This document shows, one piece after another, positions 19,360-28,347 of a DNA stretch of 51,575 bases. The DNA comes from Lachnospiraceae bacterium. GTDB taxonomy: Bacteria; Bacillota; Clostridia; Lachnospirales; Lachnospiraceae. Both the position numbers and the translations under genes were made by a program. Location of the stretch: positions 70,038 through 121,612 of the forward strand of contig SVEY01000006.1 of NCBI GenBank assembly GCA_015057165.1, in the 5' to 3' direction. Each line of letters begins with the position of its first letter. Position 1 is the first letter of the stretch. A model generated the notes under the pieces. The model ran no database searches, had not been told where the DNA came from, and saw nothing but the letters and a program-made list of their open reading frames with translations.

Positions 19360-20192
19360 TACATACGCCTTCTTTCATTAATTGGATTTAACGGTTTTCT
19401 GAATATAGAAGGTCTTACAAACTCAAGATTTGTAGCTTCTTTGTCTATGTTTTCAGTATTACCGATTATAAAGTATCCCCCCGGCTCTAAGACATCATAT
19501 ATCTTATTAACAAGCTCTCTTTTTGTATCTTCCGAGAAATATATCATTACATTTCTAAGGAAAATACAATGCATTTTGGTCTTAAATGGAAAATCATTCA
19601 TAAGATTGAATTGTCGAAACATTACATTCCTTCTAAGGTCATCTTTAACCTTATAATTAAACTCATCAATCCTCTTAAAATTAGCTCTCTGCCACTGCGG
19701 TGGCAAAACTTCTATCTTCTCCTTAAGATACACTCCTTGCATAGCATATCTTAACACTTCACTTGACAGGTCAGTTGCAAGAAGAGTTGAATTCCAACTG
19801 CCATAATTAAGTCCTAAGAAATCCTTAACAACCATAGCGATGGTATAGGGCTCTTCACCGGAAGAAGACGCTCCCGACCAGATTCTGATATCATGAGTAT
19901 GTTGCTCTTTTTTCACAATCCAGGGAAGAATTACATCTCTTAAGAATATGAAATGATCCGGTTCTCTCCAAAAGTAGGTATGATTTGTCGTTAGAATATT
20001 AAGCATATTCTGAAGTTCATGTCCACTTCTATCAGACTCTACTGCATTAAGATACTCATCATAGCTGGAATATCCGTTTCTGGCAAGGTAATTATCAAGT
20101 CGTCCCTGCACAATAGCTTTTTTGCTAGCGAGATTAATCCCATATCTGCTCTCTAAGAATTGAACTAATCTCTCAAATTCTACATCAGTCAT
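19359..20192 (-). CDS. cheR: Chemotaxis MCP methyltransferase CheR
   Basis: A 277-residue S-adenosylmethionine-dependent methyltransferase acting on MCP glutamates. The N-terminal helical domain (YGINLASKKAIVQGRL) precedes the SAM-binding motif IWSGASSSGEEPYTIAM, in which the usual AACSTGEEPY is slightly altered. The later motif is FLRNVMIYFS, followed by a GYFIIGNTE strand. The start follows an AGGAGG-like site. It lies 15 bp after the receiver/HD-GYP-like gene. Confidence 0.96.
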   Translation of the reverse strand: MTDVEFERLVQFLESRYGINLASKKAIVQGRLDNYLARNGYSSYDEYLNAVESDRSGHELQNMLNILTTNHTYFWREPDHFIFLRDVILPWIVKKEQHTHDIRIWSGASSSGEEPYTIAMVVKDFLGLNYGSWNSTLLATDLSSEVLRYAMQGVYLKEKIEVLPPQWQRANFKRIDEFNYKVKDDLRRNVMFRQFNLMNDFPFKTKMHCIFLRNVMIYFSEDTKRELVNKIYDVLEPGGYFIIGNTENIDKEATNLEFVRPSIFRKPLNPINERRRM

Positions 20193-20207
20193 ATTGCCTC
20201 CTATTAG

Positions 20208-21170
20208 TTATGATTTTATCTGTTTTTTAATCTTAATGAATAAATCCATTAAATAAGGATCAAACAATACTCCCCTGTCAGCATTCATCTTATCGAAAGC
20301 ATCTTCTCTTGATAATCCTGACTTAATGTATGTCTCAAATGTTTCTGTAATAGCTACAATTCTAGCTGCAAGTGGTATATCCTCTTTCGATAAACGAAGA
20401 GGCGTTCCACTTCCATCCCATCTCTCATTATGATAATCGATAACATCAGCCGCCGCCTGAAGTGTAGGAGATGTCTCATCATCAGTAAAAAATATCTTGA
20501 ATATTTTAGGGTTAATATTTCTAATACTTCCTGCAATCTCCACACCCTCTATAAATGCTTCAGATATCTTATTCTCATACTTATCTGTAAAGTTAAGTGC
20601 CTGAGTCAACATTCTGGAATTCCTAACAATGTTATCTATATTCAACGACATATCATCTACATCCGACGATAGTTTAACAAGATTCTCAAGAATACGCTTT
20701 TTCTCATTAAGAATCTTTTCATTTTGCTCACTGATAACCTGATTAAGCTTCCTATTGTTCTCCTCTAATTCCTGTCTTAAGTTGTATATATTAAGATGTG
20801 TAGATACCCTTGTCTTAATTTCTGTTAAGTCAAATGGTTTTCTAATGAAATCAACGCCACCTATCTCAAATGCTTTCTCTCTCTCGTCATCGCTTTCTGC
20901 TGCAGATACGAATATAACCGGTATATCTCTGGTGTGAGGATTCTCTTTAAGCATCTGGCAGAATTCATATCCATTAATATCTGGCATCATAATATCAAGA
21001 AGAACCATTTGCGGCAGTTTTTCATTAAGAATATCAGTAGCTTCTTTTGCACTCATTGCAGACCTTGTATTATAGCCCAGTGAGCCAAGAATCTCCTCAA
21101 GAAGCATTATATTTACATCTAAATCATCAACAATGAGTATTGTAGTATTATGCTTATCTTCCTTATCCAT
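20208..21170 (-). CDS. Response regulator with degenerate HD-GYP domain
   Basis: About 320 residues. An N-terminal receiver (phospho-acceptor in MVLLDIMMPDINGYEF, Lys in FIRKPFD) is followed by a coiled-coil (about 125-165) and a C-terminal domain resembling HD-GYP c-di-GMP phosphodiesterases. The tail half is recognisable (HNERWDGSGTP, IPLAARIVAI, FDPYLMDLF). GYP is changed to GTP, the later AD-type metal residues are replaced (ITETFE), and the N-terminal HD dyad with its HDIGK context is not seen. It is therefore probably not an active phosphodiesterase. The ATG at 21170 is preferred over a GTG three codons earlier because AGGTGA is well placed for it. It overlaps the upstream kinase by 8 bp, so they form a likely cognate pair. 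Confidence 0.85.
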   Translation of the reverse strand: MDKEDKHNTTILIVDDLDVNIMLLEEILGSLGYNTRSAMSAKEATDILNEKLPQMVLLDIMMPDINGYEFCQMLKENPHTRDIPVIFVSAAESDDEREKAFEIGGVDFIRKPFDLTEIKTRVSTHLNIYNLRQELEENNRKLNQVISEQNEKILNEKKRILENLVKLSSDVDDMSLNIDNIVRNSRMLTQALNFTDKYENKISEAFIEGVEIAGSIRNINPKIFKIFFTDDETSPTLQAAADVIDYHNERWDGSGTPLRLSKEDIPLAARIVAITETFETYIKSGLSREDAFDKMNADRGVLFDPYLMDLFIKIKKQIKS

Positions 21171-22614
21171 TCTTCTCACCTGCCTTAATTGTGCTTGTGA
21201 TTATATTATCCAATTCATCAAGATAATCCCTGCATTTATCCTTTTTTTCTTTTCTTACATTCATAACCAGTCTAAATGCTATAGAAGACACATCTTTTGG
21301 TGCATTTTCCGATAAAGCTTTTATACCGGAAGAAAAACCTTCTGCCTTATCCCAATTATCAAGCTCAATACATAATTTGCATTTCTCAATCATATCACTA
21401 ATCTTTTTAAGGTTAGTAGGATTAGTAAAATCAAATTTAAGTTCTGACTGCTCTTTTCGTCCAACATCAAGCATCTTTTTAAGTTCAAAGATGTCAACAT
21501 CCGCTTCTTTATCATTTGATTTTTCATCACACTTCATATTGATGTTAAATGTAAATGTTGAACCTTTTCCCTTTTCAGAGTCAACCTCTATGTGTCCGCC
21601 CATCAGTTCAACAATCTGCTTACATACATATAGACCGAGACCTGTACCGCCGTATTTTCTTGTAATACTACCGTCTGCCTGACTAAAACTACTAAATATC
21701 TTGTCCATGTCTTCCACAGACATCCCTATTCCCGTATCCGTCACGAAAAAAGTAAGTTCAATATCTTTCTTTTTATGTTTGGTCTTATATACATCCAGAC
21801 TAACATAGCCACTTGAAGTGAATTTGATAGCATTGTTAAGAAGATTATTAATAACCTGACTGAGATGAAATTCATCACCATACACAATATCCGGTATGTT
21901 TTCGGAAATATTACATCTTAGCTCTATTCCCTTCTCATTAGCCACTGACTCTAGTGTCGAAACAGAGGAATTAATGAGTTCACGAATTGAGAAAGGACTA
22001 GATTCAATAACCATCTTTCCATTTTCAAGCTTGGCATAATCAAGAAGATTGTCGATAATCTTCTCCATATTATCGCAACAATCAAGAACAATTTTCATAG
22101 TTCTCTTGTTAGATATATCTTCTTCTTTCTCATAGAGATTCCTAATATGACCTCTTATCCCGTTAACTGGCGTTCTAAGTTCGTGGGTTAGATTAGCAGT
22201 AAATTCATCCTGGGCTTTCAGAACTTCCTTCATATTTTCTTCATGAGAACCAAGTCGCTTAGACAGAGAATCAACTTCTCTCAAATCTGTAACAAATACA
22301 GCCATCTTCAAATCATCATCGCAAGGCTTTTCATCATTATAATAGAAATGCACATTTACAGGAAAACAGGTATGATTCTTCCTATATATATCACTTCTTA
22401 TATCCTCTGATACATTCTCCCTGACGTAAGATACAATATCTACATCTTCAGTGAACAAATTCGGTAGAATATCACGGATATTAAAACTCATATTATCGAA
22501 ATCGAGTTCACTATACACTACGCGATTTACATATGTAATCTTACCCTTATCGTCAAAAAAACATATAAGCTCGGATGATTCATCTAATAAATCATAAATC
22601 GCCTTTAACCCCAT
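21163..22614 (-). CDS. PAS-domain sensor histidine kinase
   Basis: A soluble kinase of about 483 residues: an N-terminal PAS domain (1-110, beginning SSELICFFDDKGKITYVN), a helical linker, HisKA with phospho-acceptor His144 in ANLTHELRTP, and an HATPase with N box (QVINNLLNNAIKF), VTDTGIGMS and GTGLGLYV. A further 110-residue helical C-terminal extension has no recognised fold. There are no membrane segments. The ATG at 22614 follows GGAG; an upstream GTG 15 codons earlier lacks any ribosome site. Its stop overlaps the receiver/HD-GYP-like gene, its likely phosphotransfer partner. Confidence 0.9.
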   Translation of the reverse strand: MGLKAIYDLLDESSELICFFDDKGKITYVNRVVYSELDFDNMSFNIRDILPNLFTEDVDIVSYVRENVSEDIRSDIYRKNHTCFPVNVHFYYNDEKPCDDDLKMAVFVTDLREVDSLSKRLGSHEENMKEVLKAQDEFTANLTHELRTPVNGIRGHIRNLYEKEEDISNKRTMKIVLDCCDNMEKIIDNLLDYAKLENGKMVIESSPFSIRELINSSVSTLESVANEKGIELRCNISENIPDIVYGDEFHLSQVINNLLNNAIKFTSSGYVSLDVYKTKHKKKDIELTFFVTDTGIGMSVEDMDKIFSSFSQADGSITRKYGGTGLGLYVCKQIVELMGGHIEVDSEKGKGSTFTFNINMKCDEKSNDKEADVDIFELKKMLDVGRKEQSELKFDFTNPTNLKKISDMIEKCKLCIELDNWDKAEGFSSGIKALSENAPKDVSSIAFRLVMNVRKEKKDKCRDYLDELDNIITSTIKAGEKNG

Positions 22615-22719
22615 AACGCTTCTCCATAAAATACACTTTAACAATGATAACTTCTTCACAATAAAAAGTCAATTGTGGTTTATAACTCTTCCCCAAAGGC
22701 AGTATTACTTTCGTAAGAT

Positions 22720-25524
22720 CTACAACACCTTCTTAATCTCTGCAACCAATTGTTCCTGGTCTATAGGCTTTGCAACATGACCATTCATTCCCGCCTTCTT
22801 AGCATCAGAAACATCACTTTCAAAAGCATTGGCAGTCATAGCTATAATAGGAACACTCGCCTTGTTCTTGTCAGATATATTCCTTATAGACATTGCAGCC
22901 TCATACCCATTAAGTCTTGGCATCTGAATATCCATAAATACGATATCGAAGTAGCCTGCCGGTCTAGACACCACTTTGATTAACGCATCCTGCCCGTCTT
23001 CTGCTTCAACGACTTCAAAACCATAGCTTTCTAGAATCGCCACTCCAATCTCTCTGTTAATCTCCATATCATCAGCAAGAAGCACCCTCTTACCTTTAAA
23101 GTCAGCTTCTGTTATATCTGTTTTATGTTCATTTAGCTTTACAACTTCCTCGGCACTCACAATAGGAAGAGATAATAGAACTGAAATCGTAGTCCCTACA
23201 TTTTCTTTAGAGTCAACGACTATTTTTCCACCCATTAAGTCTACTATATTCTTAGTAATTGCCATACCAAGCCCTGTACCTTGAATCTTTTCTGTCTCTT
23301 TTCTTTTTTCCCTTTCAAAATCCGTAAAAAGCTTAGTGGCAAATTCCTCAGACATTCCTATTCCATTATCTGAAACCACAAACTTATATGTCACTTTATT
23401 ATCATCCACATTCTCCTCTGACACATCAACATTAACAAATCCATCATTAGGTGTGTATTTGATAGAATTTGAGATAAGATTAATAAGCACCTGATTCAGA
23501 CGCAGTCTGTCAACAGATACATATTTGTGTTCTAATTTTGATAAATCAACATTAAAACTATGACCCTTAGACTCTGCCTGTCCCTTCATTATGGAATAGA
23601 TATTAGATAATAGTTCTTTTAAATCCTCCGATTTTGGATTCATATCTATCTTACCGCTTTCGATTCGACTCATCTCAAGAATATCATTAATAAGAGATAA
23701 TAAATGTATACCCGAATCTTTAATCTTATGAAGATAATCCTCCATTTTCTCCTTATCAGATGTATCAAGAAGTGCAAGATCTGTAAATCCAAGTATAGCA
23801 TTCATAGGTGTTCTTATATCATGAGACATATTAAACAGAAAGGCTGTCTTAGCTTCACTCTTCGACTCAAATTCCATTGCCTTTTTATCAGCTTCTTTTT
23901 GTCTTTTAAGCAAAATAGAAAACAGATAATACAGTGCAATAAGAACAACTATAACTACGGCTATCTGTATAAGAGCATTAGAACTCATAAAACTAGAAAG
24001 GGATTCTTTCTGCCAACGTTCTAATTGACTAATATATTCCACACTCCTTTGTCTAATCCACATTGCAGAAGAAAAGAGAATAAGAAATGCCATAAGCATC
24101 CACATAACTGTTGATTTGCCATATAAACCTTTCTTGTCATTTCTATACACAAGCCAATAATATATAAGACCGGCAAGAGACCAAAGCGCCAATATAAAAT
24201 ATGACTCTGTAGCTATCTTATTCTCAGAAAATACATTAGGAATAAGCAGGAACAAAAATGACACAAAAGCCACAATCATTCCGACAACAGATGCAATCCT
24301 AATTCCAGTACCGGCATCTTTATCTTTAATCGCAAGCTTAAGGCTTCCTATAGTGCTATATACATATACAATAGTAGCCGTAATTGTTGTAATATCCACT
24401 ATCCACCCAATGGCGGTACGTCCAAAAAACGGGACAATAACAGATATCCCAAGCACAATAAGAATACCAACATAAGGTTCTCCGTGCTTATTGGTTTTTC
24501 CTACAAATCCGGGCATTAATTCTTCTTCGGACATAGACACAAGAAGTCTTGCAGACGCACGATATAACCCAAACAGGCTTGTTGCAATAGCACAAAAAAT
24601 ACTTGCAACAAGAAACTTAAGTCCAGTCTCTCCCAGCACATAGTAAGTACTATAGAATACCGGAAGCGACATAAGCCCCTCTGAAGATTTAGAAGCTTCA
24701 AGATAAGATGTCCAGGTATTATAACCATCAGGCAACGCGAGAACTGGAATAAGTACTGGAATAATATATGCAATCACAACAGTAACAACAGCTATAATTG
24801 TAATTAGATTAACATGTCTCGACTCTCTTCCGCCGGAATTAAACATATACATAAATGCTTCAAATCCAACAAACATCCAGGGACCCAACATAACAATATT
24901 AAATATCTCAATTCCGTTAGAAACCTCAGTCTCAGCAAAAGGTATATACTCTGATGGATTACCCATTGAAAATACACCAATAAATATTGCAATAAGAATT
25001 CCAATATGAAGTATCGCAAGGATTACGTGAGACACTCTTATAAGTCTTTTCCCAACAATAGTAATAAGTGCAAAAAAGAACATTACAGATATAGTAACAA
25101 GAACCTCACCAAAATAAACATCATAATCAGCAATACTATAATGAAATCCAAATTGTAATACATCACCCCATATCGAACGGATAAGTATAATTATTGCTGT
25201 AGAATTAGCCCATATAATAGACAGATATGCAAGTAGGATTGCCCATGCCGAAAGAAATCCGTGGTCAGCACCCAGAATCTTACTTATATATACATGTACT
25301 CCGGATTCTTTGGGATACTTCTTAGCCATATATGCAGTACTATAACATATGAAAAACATAGCAAGTGCGGCAAGAGAAATACCGATAACAGAACCAAGTG
25401 GGCCGGCTTGAGGCAAGAAAATATTACCAGGCATCATAAAAGAACCCCAGCCAACAGCACAACCGAAAGCATAAGCCCATCCAGACATTATTCCTACTCT
25501 ACCTTTTAACTCCTGCTTCTTCAT
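22720..25524 (-). CDS. Amino acid permease-histidine kinase-receiver fusion
   Basis: A 934-residue fusion. Residues 1-490 look like a complete APC-superfamily amino acid/polyamine permease: about 12 membrane helices, beginning with the glycine-rich GWAYAFGCAVGWGSFMMPG substrate motif and including YRASARLLVSMSEEELMPGF. Another helix (about 517-538) leads to a coiled segment, HisKA with His568 in FNMSHDIRTPMNA, an HATPase (LINLISNSIKYTP, VSDNGIGMS, GTGLGMAITK) and a C-terminal receiver (ADDMEINREIG, VFMDIQMPRLNG, AKPIDQEQL). The parallel in known biology is CbrA, where an SLC5-type transporter is joined to a kinase. Here the transporter family is different. It may sense amino acid flux or occupancy. 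The ribosome site is weak (GGGAT). Confidence 0.92.
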   Translation of the reverse strand: MKKQELKGRVGIMSGWAYAFGCAVGWGSFMMPGNIFLPQAGPLGSVIGISLAALAMFFICYSTAYMAKKYPKESGVHVYISKILGADHGFLSAWAILLAYLSIIWANSTAIIILIRSIWGDVLQFGFHYSIADYDVYFGEVLVTISVMFFFALITIVGKRLIRVSHVILAILHIGILIAIFIGVFSMGNPSEYIPFAETEVSNGIEIFNIVMLGPWMFVGFEAFMYMFNSGGRESRHVNLITIIAVVTVVIAYIIPVLIPVLALPDGYNTWTSYLEASKSSEGLMSLPVFYSTYYVLGETGLKFLVASIFCAIATSLFGLYRASARLLVSMSEEELMPGFVGKTNKHGEPYVGILIVLGISVIVPFFGRTAIGWIVDITTITATIVYVYSTIGSLKLAIKDKDAGTGIRIASVVGMIVAFVSFLFLLIPNVFSENKIATESYFILALWSLAGLIYYWLVYRNDKKGLYGKSTVMWMLMAFLILFSSAMWIRQRSVEYISQLERWQKESLSSFMSSNALIQIAVVIVVLIALYYLFSILLKRQKEADKKAMEFESKSEAKTAFLFNMSHDIRTPMNAILGFTDLALLDTSDKEKMEDYLHKIKDSGIHLLSLINDILEMSRIESGKIDMNPKSEDLKELLSNIYSIMKGQAESKGHSFNVDLSKLEHKYVSVDRLRLNQVLINLISNSIKYTPNDGFVNVDVSEENVDDNKVTYKFVVSDNGIGMSEEFATKLFTDFEREKRKETEKIQGTGLGMAITKNIVDLMGGKIVVDSKENVGTTISVLLSLPIVSAEEVVKLNEHKTDITEADFKGKRVLLADDMEINREIGVAILESYGFEVVEAEDGQDALIKVVSRPAGYFDIVFMDIQMPRLNGYEAAMSIRNISDKNKASVPIIAMTANAFESDVSDAKKAGMNGHVAKPIDQEQLVAEIKKVL

Positions 25525-25563
25525 AACAACATTATCCCAACTTCAAACAATACTATCTATAAC

Positions 25564-27252
25564 TTATCCTACAAAAAACTTTTCAAATTCTTCTGCCGGA
25601 ACCGGTTTCGAGAAGTAGTATCCTTGAATGATATCACAACCAAGTTCTCTAAGAGTATCAAGCTGACTTTGTTCTTCTACACCCTCTGCAATCACCGGCA
25701 CATCCAAGAATCTGGAAATATCTATAATAAGTTCAACCAGTTTAAGACTTGTATTATCTTTATGCATATTTCTTACAAAACTCATATCCATCTTGAGTGC
25801 ATCAATAGGTATAGTGGTAAGCATATTCAGAGAAGAATAACCTGTTCCAAAATCATCCATCTCAATCTCAAAGTCTTTCTTTCTTAGACTATTAACGACT
25901 TCAACAAGTCTTGTTGCATCATCAGAATATGCTGACTCTGTTATTTCAAGTTGTAATTCATGTGGTTTTAAATCATAAGCATTGACAATATCAATTAAAG
26001 TATTCTCAAGCTCAGGGTCATATATATCAATTCTTGATACATTTACAGAAATAGGTATTGCAACTTTATATTTATCCTTCCATTTCTTGATTTGAGATGC
26101 CGCACACCCCCATACATATTTATCAAGTTTCTGAATAAGACCGTTATTTTCAAAAAGAGGTATAAAATCACCGGGGCTTATCATACCAAGAGTAGGATGA
26201 TTCCATCTAACTAATGCTTCTGCACTTGTTAATATCGGGTCGCCGTGTTGAATTGAATACTTCGGTTGATAATATACAACAAAATCTTTATTCCTAATTG
26301 ATGCGTCAATGTCTGCAACAAGCTTCTCATTATAAATCTGCTTATCGTGTAGAGTTCTATCGTAATAGCCTATCTGATGGATATAATCTCCTCTTACAAG
26401 ATTACAAGCCATTCTTGCATGCTCAAATATCTTCTGTGGACTCTCGTTATCATCAATAGTCTTATTAACGCCCATTCTAAGCCTAATACTTGCAGGAAAA
26501 TCCGAGATACTTGATATTTCCTTCATCATATCATCAAGAAGCGTCTGATAATCTTCTATACTGTCTACATACATATAGAATGTGTCAGCATCAGAGCGGG
26601 CAGCAATCCCAATTCTATTCTCAACCTGTTCCTCAAGAATCTCTGCTATTCTCTTAAGTACAATGTCACCTTTGCTATGACCATATACTTCATTAATCAA
26701 ATGGAAATTCTCAACATCTATTGATATTACATCCATATCAACTTCATCTACAAATCCAGATTCACGCATTTGCTTTATATATTCGAAAAAATATTCCTTA
26801 GAATACAGACCTGTAAGTTCATCTATCTTAGTAGAATCAATGAGACGTTTCTTCTCGAACAAATCAATAATTCTCTCGCATCTTGCAAGTATTACTTCAG
26901 GCATACTATAAGGCTTCTTAATAAAATCAACTGCTCCTGCCTTAATGATTTCAGCCTCAGAATCAGCATCAGAAGTCATAACAATTATAGGTATTTGTGA
27001 TACCTTTTTATCTTCTTTATATAACTTAATAAACTCATATCCATCCATTACAGGCATCATAAGGTCAAGAAGAATCAGAGACACTTTATCTTTTGAAGAT
27101 TCAATACAGGAAAATGCTTCTTTGCCGTTAGCAGCATAGATAACATCATATTTATCCATAAGCATATTTCCAAGTAATTCTCTATTTATTGACTCATCAT
27201 CAACAATAAGAACCTTCCTCTTCTTTTCACCATGATATAATTCGTCATACAT
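25564..27252 (-). CDS. Receiver-GGDEF-EAL protein (probable c-di-GMP phosphodiesterase)
   Basis: A 562-residue response regulator: receiver (phospho-acceptor in LILLDLMMPVMDG, residues 1-130), a GGDEF-type domain (about 145-300) and an EAL domain (about 310-560). In the GGDEF domain the signature is replaced by AARSDADTF, so cyclase activity is unlikely. The EAL domain keeps the expected catalytic residues: EALVRWNHP, ISVNVSR, LEITES, DDFGTGYSSL, LKMDMSFV, IAEGVE and QGYYFSKP. It should lower c-di-GMP when phosphorylated or otherwise activated. First gene of the long minus-strand signalling run; its start follows GGAGGG. Confidence 0.92.
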   Translation of the reverse strand: MYDELYHGEKKRKVLIVDDESINRELLGNMLMDKYDVIYAANGKEAFSCIESSKDKVSLILLDLMMPVMDGYEFIKLYKEDKKVSQIPIIVMTSDADSEAEIIKAGAVDFIKKPYSMPEVILARCERIIDLFEKKRLIDSTKIDELTGLYSKEYFFEYIKQMRESGFVDEVDMDVISIDVENFHLINEVYGHSKGDIVLKRIAEILEEQVENRIGIAARSDADTFYMYVDSIEDYQTLLDDMMKEISSISDFPASIRLRMGVNKTIDDNESPQKIFEHARMACNLVRGDYIHQIGYYDRTLHDKQIYNEKLVADIDASIRNKDFVVYYQPKYSIQHGDPILTSAEALVRWNHPTLGMISPGDFIPLFENNGLIQKLDKYVWGCAASQIKKWKDKYKVAIPISVNVSRIDIYDPELENTLIDIVNAYDLKPHELQLEITESAYSDDATRLVEVVNSLRKKDFEIEMDDFGTGYSSLNMLTTIPIDALKMDMSFVRNMHKDNTSLKLVELIIDISRFLDVPVIAEGVEEQSQLDTLRELGCDIIQGYYFSKPVPAEEFEKFFVG

Positions 27253-27284
27253 ACTATCATTCCCTCCTTACATTATTGCTGTAA

Positions 27285-28145
27285 TTAATTATATGTAATT
27301 ATTTCATCAATAGTAGAAACCGTACTAAAGCTTCCTTCATGACTGGCAATTATGTGTTTTATTTTGTCTAGTTCAAAATAATTAACATAACATATAAGAG
27401 TCTTATTTTCTCCGGAAATTGCACCGGATGATTCAATAACAGTACATGTCTTATGCAACTTATCGGTAATATCCTTAATAATACCTTCCGGGTCTTTTGT
27501 GATTATAGTAACCTGCTTAACAGCTTCAAAATGATCTGTAAAGTGATTAATAACAGTTGATGCAACGATAAATACAAGAAGACTCATAAGTGCCTTATTC
27601 TCATCAATAAAGATAAACACAAGCAGATATACGAATACATTGAAAAGAACAAGTATAAGAGACATACTATACTCTTTGCCTTTCTTTTGATATATCTTGT
27701 CAATCAAAATATTGGCAAAAATCTCAGAACCATCAATACAGCCGCCGTTTTTTAATATAATTGAAAGACCTGCACCAAGAATAGCTCCTCCGAAAGCAAC
27801 AGCTATAAAATGTTCTGTGTTAAGTTCAAAGGGAACCTTCCCAAATAGTTGTATTCCAACTGTATATACAAAAGAACCAACTAAAGCTTTTAAAAAGAAT
27901 TCAAGGCCTAATGCAAAATATGAAAAAAACAAAAAGGGAGCAAAAACCAAGAAAATGCATATAGCAAGATTAAACCCCGTTAATTGACTAATGATAATTC
28001 CAATACCTGCTGTTCCATAATCTATAGCATCGTTAGGAATAAGAATGCAAGCAACAGAAAAAGCAGCCATCAAAGCTCCAATGATTATGAATATAACGGA
28101 TTTAATCTCCTGCTTGATTTCTCTAGTTAATATTTTTCTACCCAT
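27285..28145 (-). CDS. YitT family membrane protein (DUF161/DUF2179)
   Basis: A 286-residue protein with five or six N-terminal membrane helices (about 15-200) containing the family motifs DYGTAGIGIIISQLTG and GGCIDGSEI, followed by a soluble DUF2179-type domain (about 205-286) with ITKDPEGI and an ISGENKTLICYVN strand. This family is widespread in Firmicutes and its function is poorly defined. There is no Shine-Dalgarno sequence before the ATG, and the -10 box lies only 6 nt upstream, so the mRNA may be leaderless. It is 32 bp before the receiver-GGDEF-EAL gene and could be co-transcribed with it. Confidence 0.9.
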   Translation of the reverse strand: MGRKILTREIKQEIKSVIFIIIGALMAAFSVACILIPNDAIDYGTAGIGIIISQLTGFNLAICIFLVFAPFLFFSYFALGLEFFLKALVGSFVYTVGIQLFGKVPFELNTEHFIAVAFGGAILGAGLSIILKNGGCIDGSEIFANILIDKIYQKKGKEYSMSLILVLFNVFVYLLVFIFIDENKALMSLLVFIVASTVINHFTDHFEAVKQVTIITKDPEGIIKDITDKLHKTCTVIESSGAISGENKTLICYVNYFELDKIKHIIASHEGSFSTVSTIDEIITYN

Positions 28146-28151
28146 ATAAAT

Positions 28152-28180
28152 AATATATATTTTTTATGCAAGTATTTCAA
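28152..28180 (-). promoter_or_regulatory. Promoter giving a candidate leaderless YitT-family transcript
   Basis: On the minus strand: -35 TTGAAA (28175-28180), exactly 17 bp spacer, -10 TATATT (28152-28157). Only 6 nt separate the -10 from the ATG at 28145, so transcription would start at or next to the start codon. Confidence 0.6.
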
Positions 28181-28243
28181 GGATAATTAATAAATTCAAT
28201 GTTGAAATCCGGAATGATTTGTACTGAATTAGATAATAAAATA

Positions 28244-28272
28244 TTGAGATATTTACCACCGCATTGTATAAT
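28244..28272 (+). promoter_or_regulatory. Sigma-A type promoter of the Cache hybrid kinase
   Basis: -35 TTGAGA (28244-28249), 17-bp spacer, -10 TATAAT (28267-28272), about 75 nt upstream of the kinase start. The two divergent promoters in this 200-bp gap do not overlap. Confidence 0.75.
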
Positions 28273-28347
28273 ATCATTTATAAAATAAAACAATTATAAC
28301 TTAAGTAACATTGGCAAAAAGAATTTACGTTTTATTCGGGGGTACAG

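Noticed and set aside
25564-27252. Diguanylate cyclase activity of the receiver-GGDEF-EAL protein
   Set aside because: The GGDEF signature is replaced by RSDAD, so only phosphodiesterase activity is supported.
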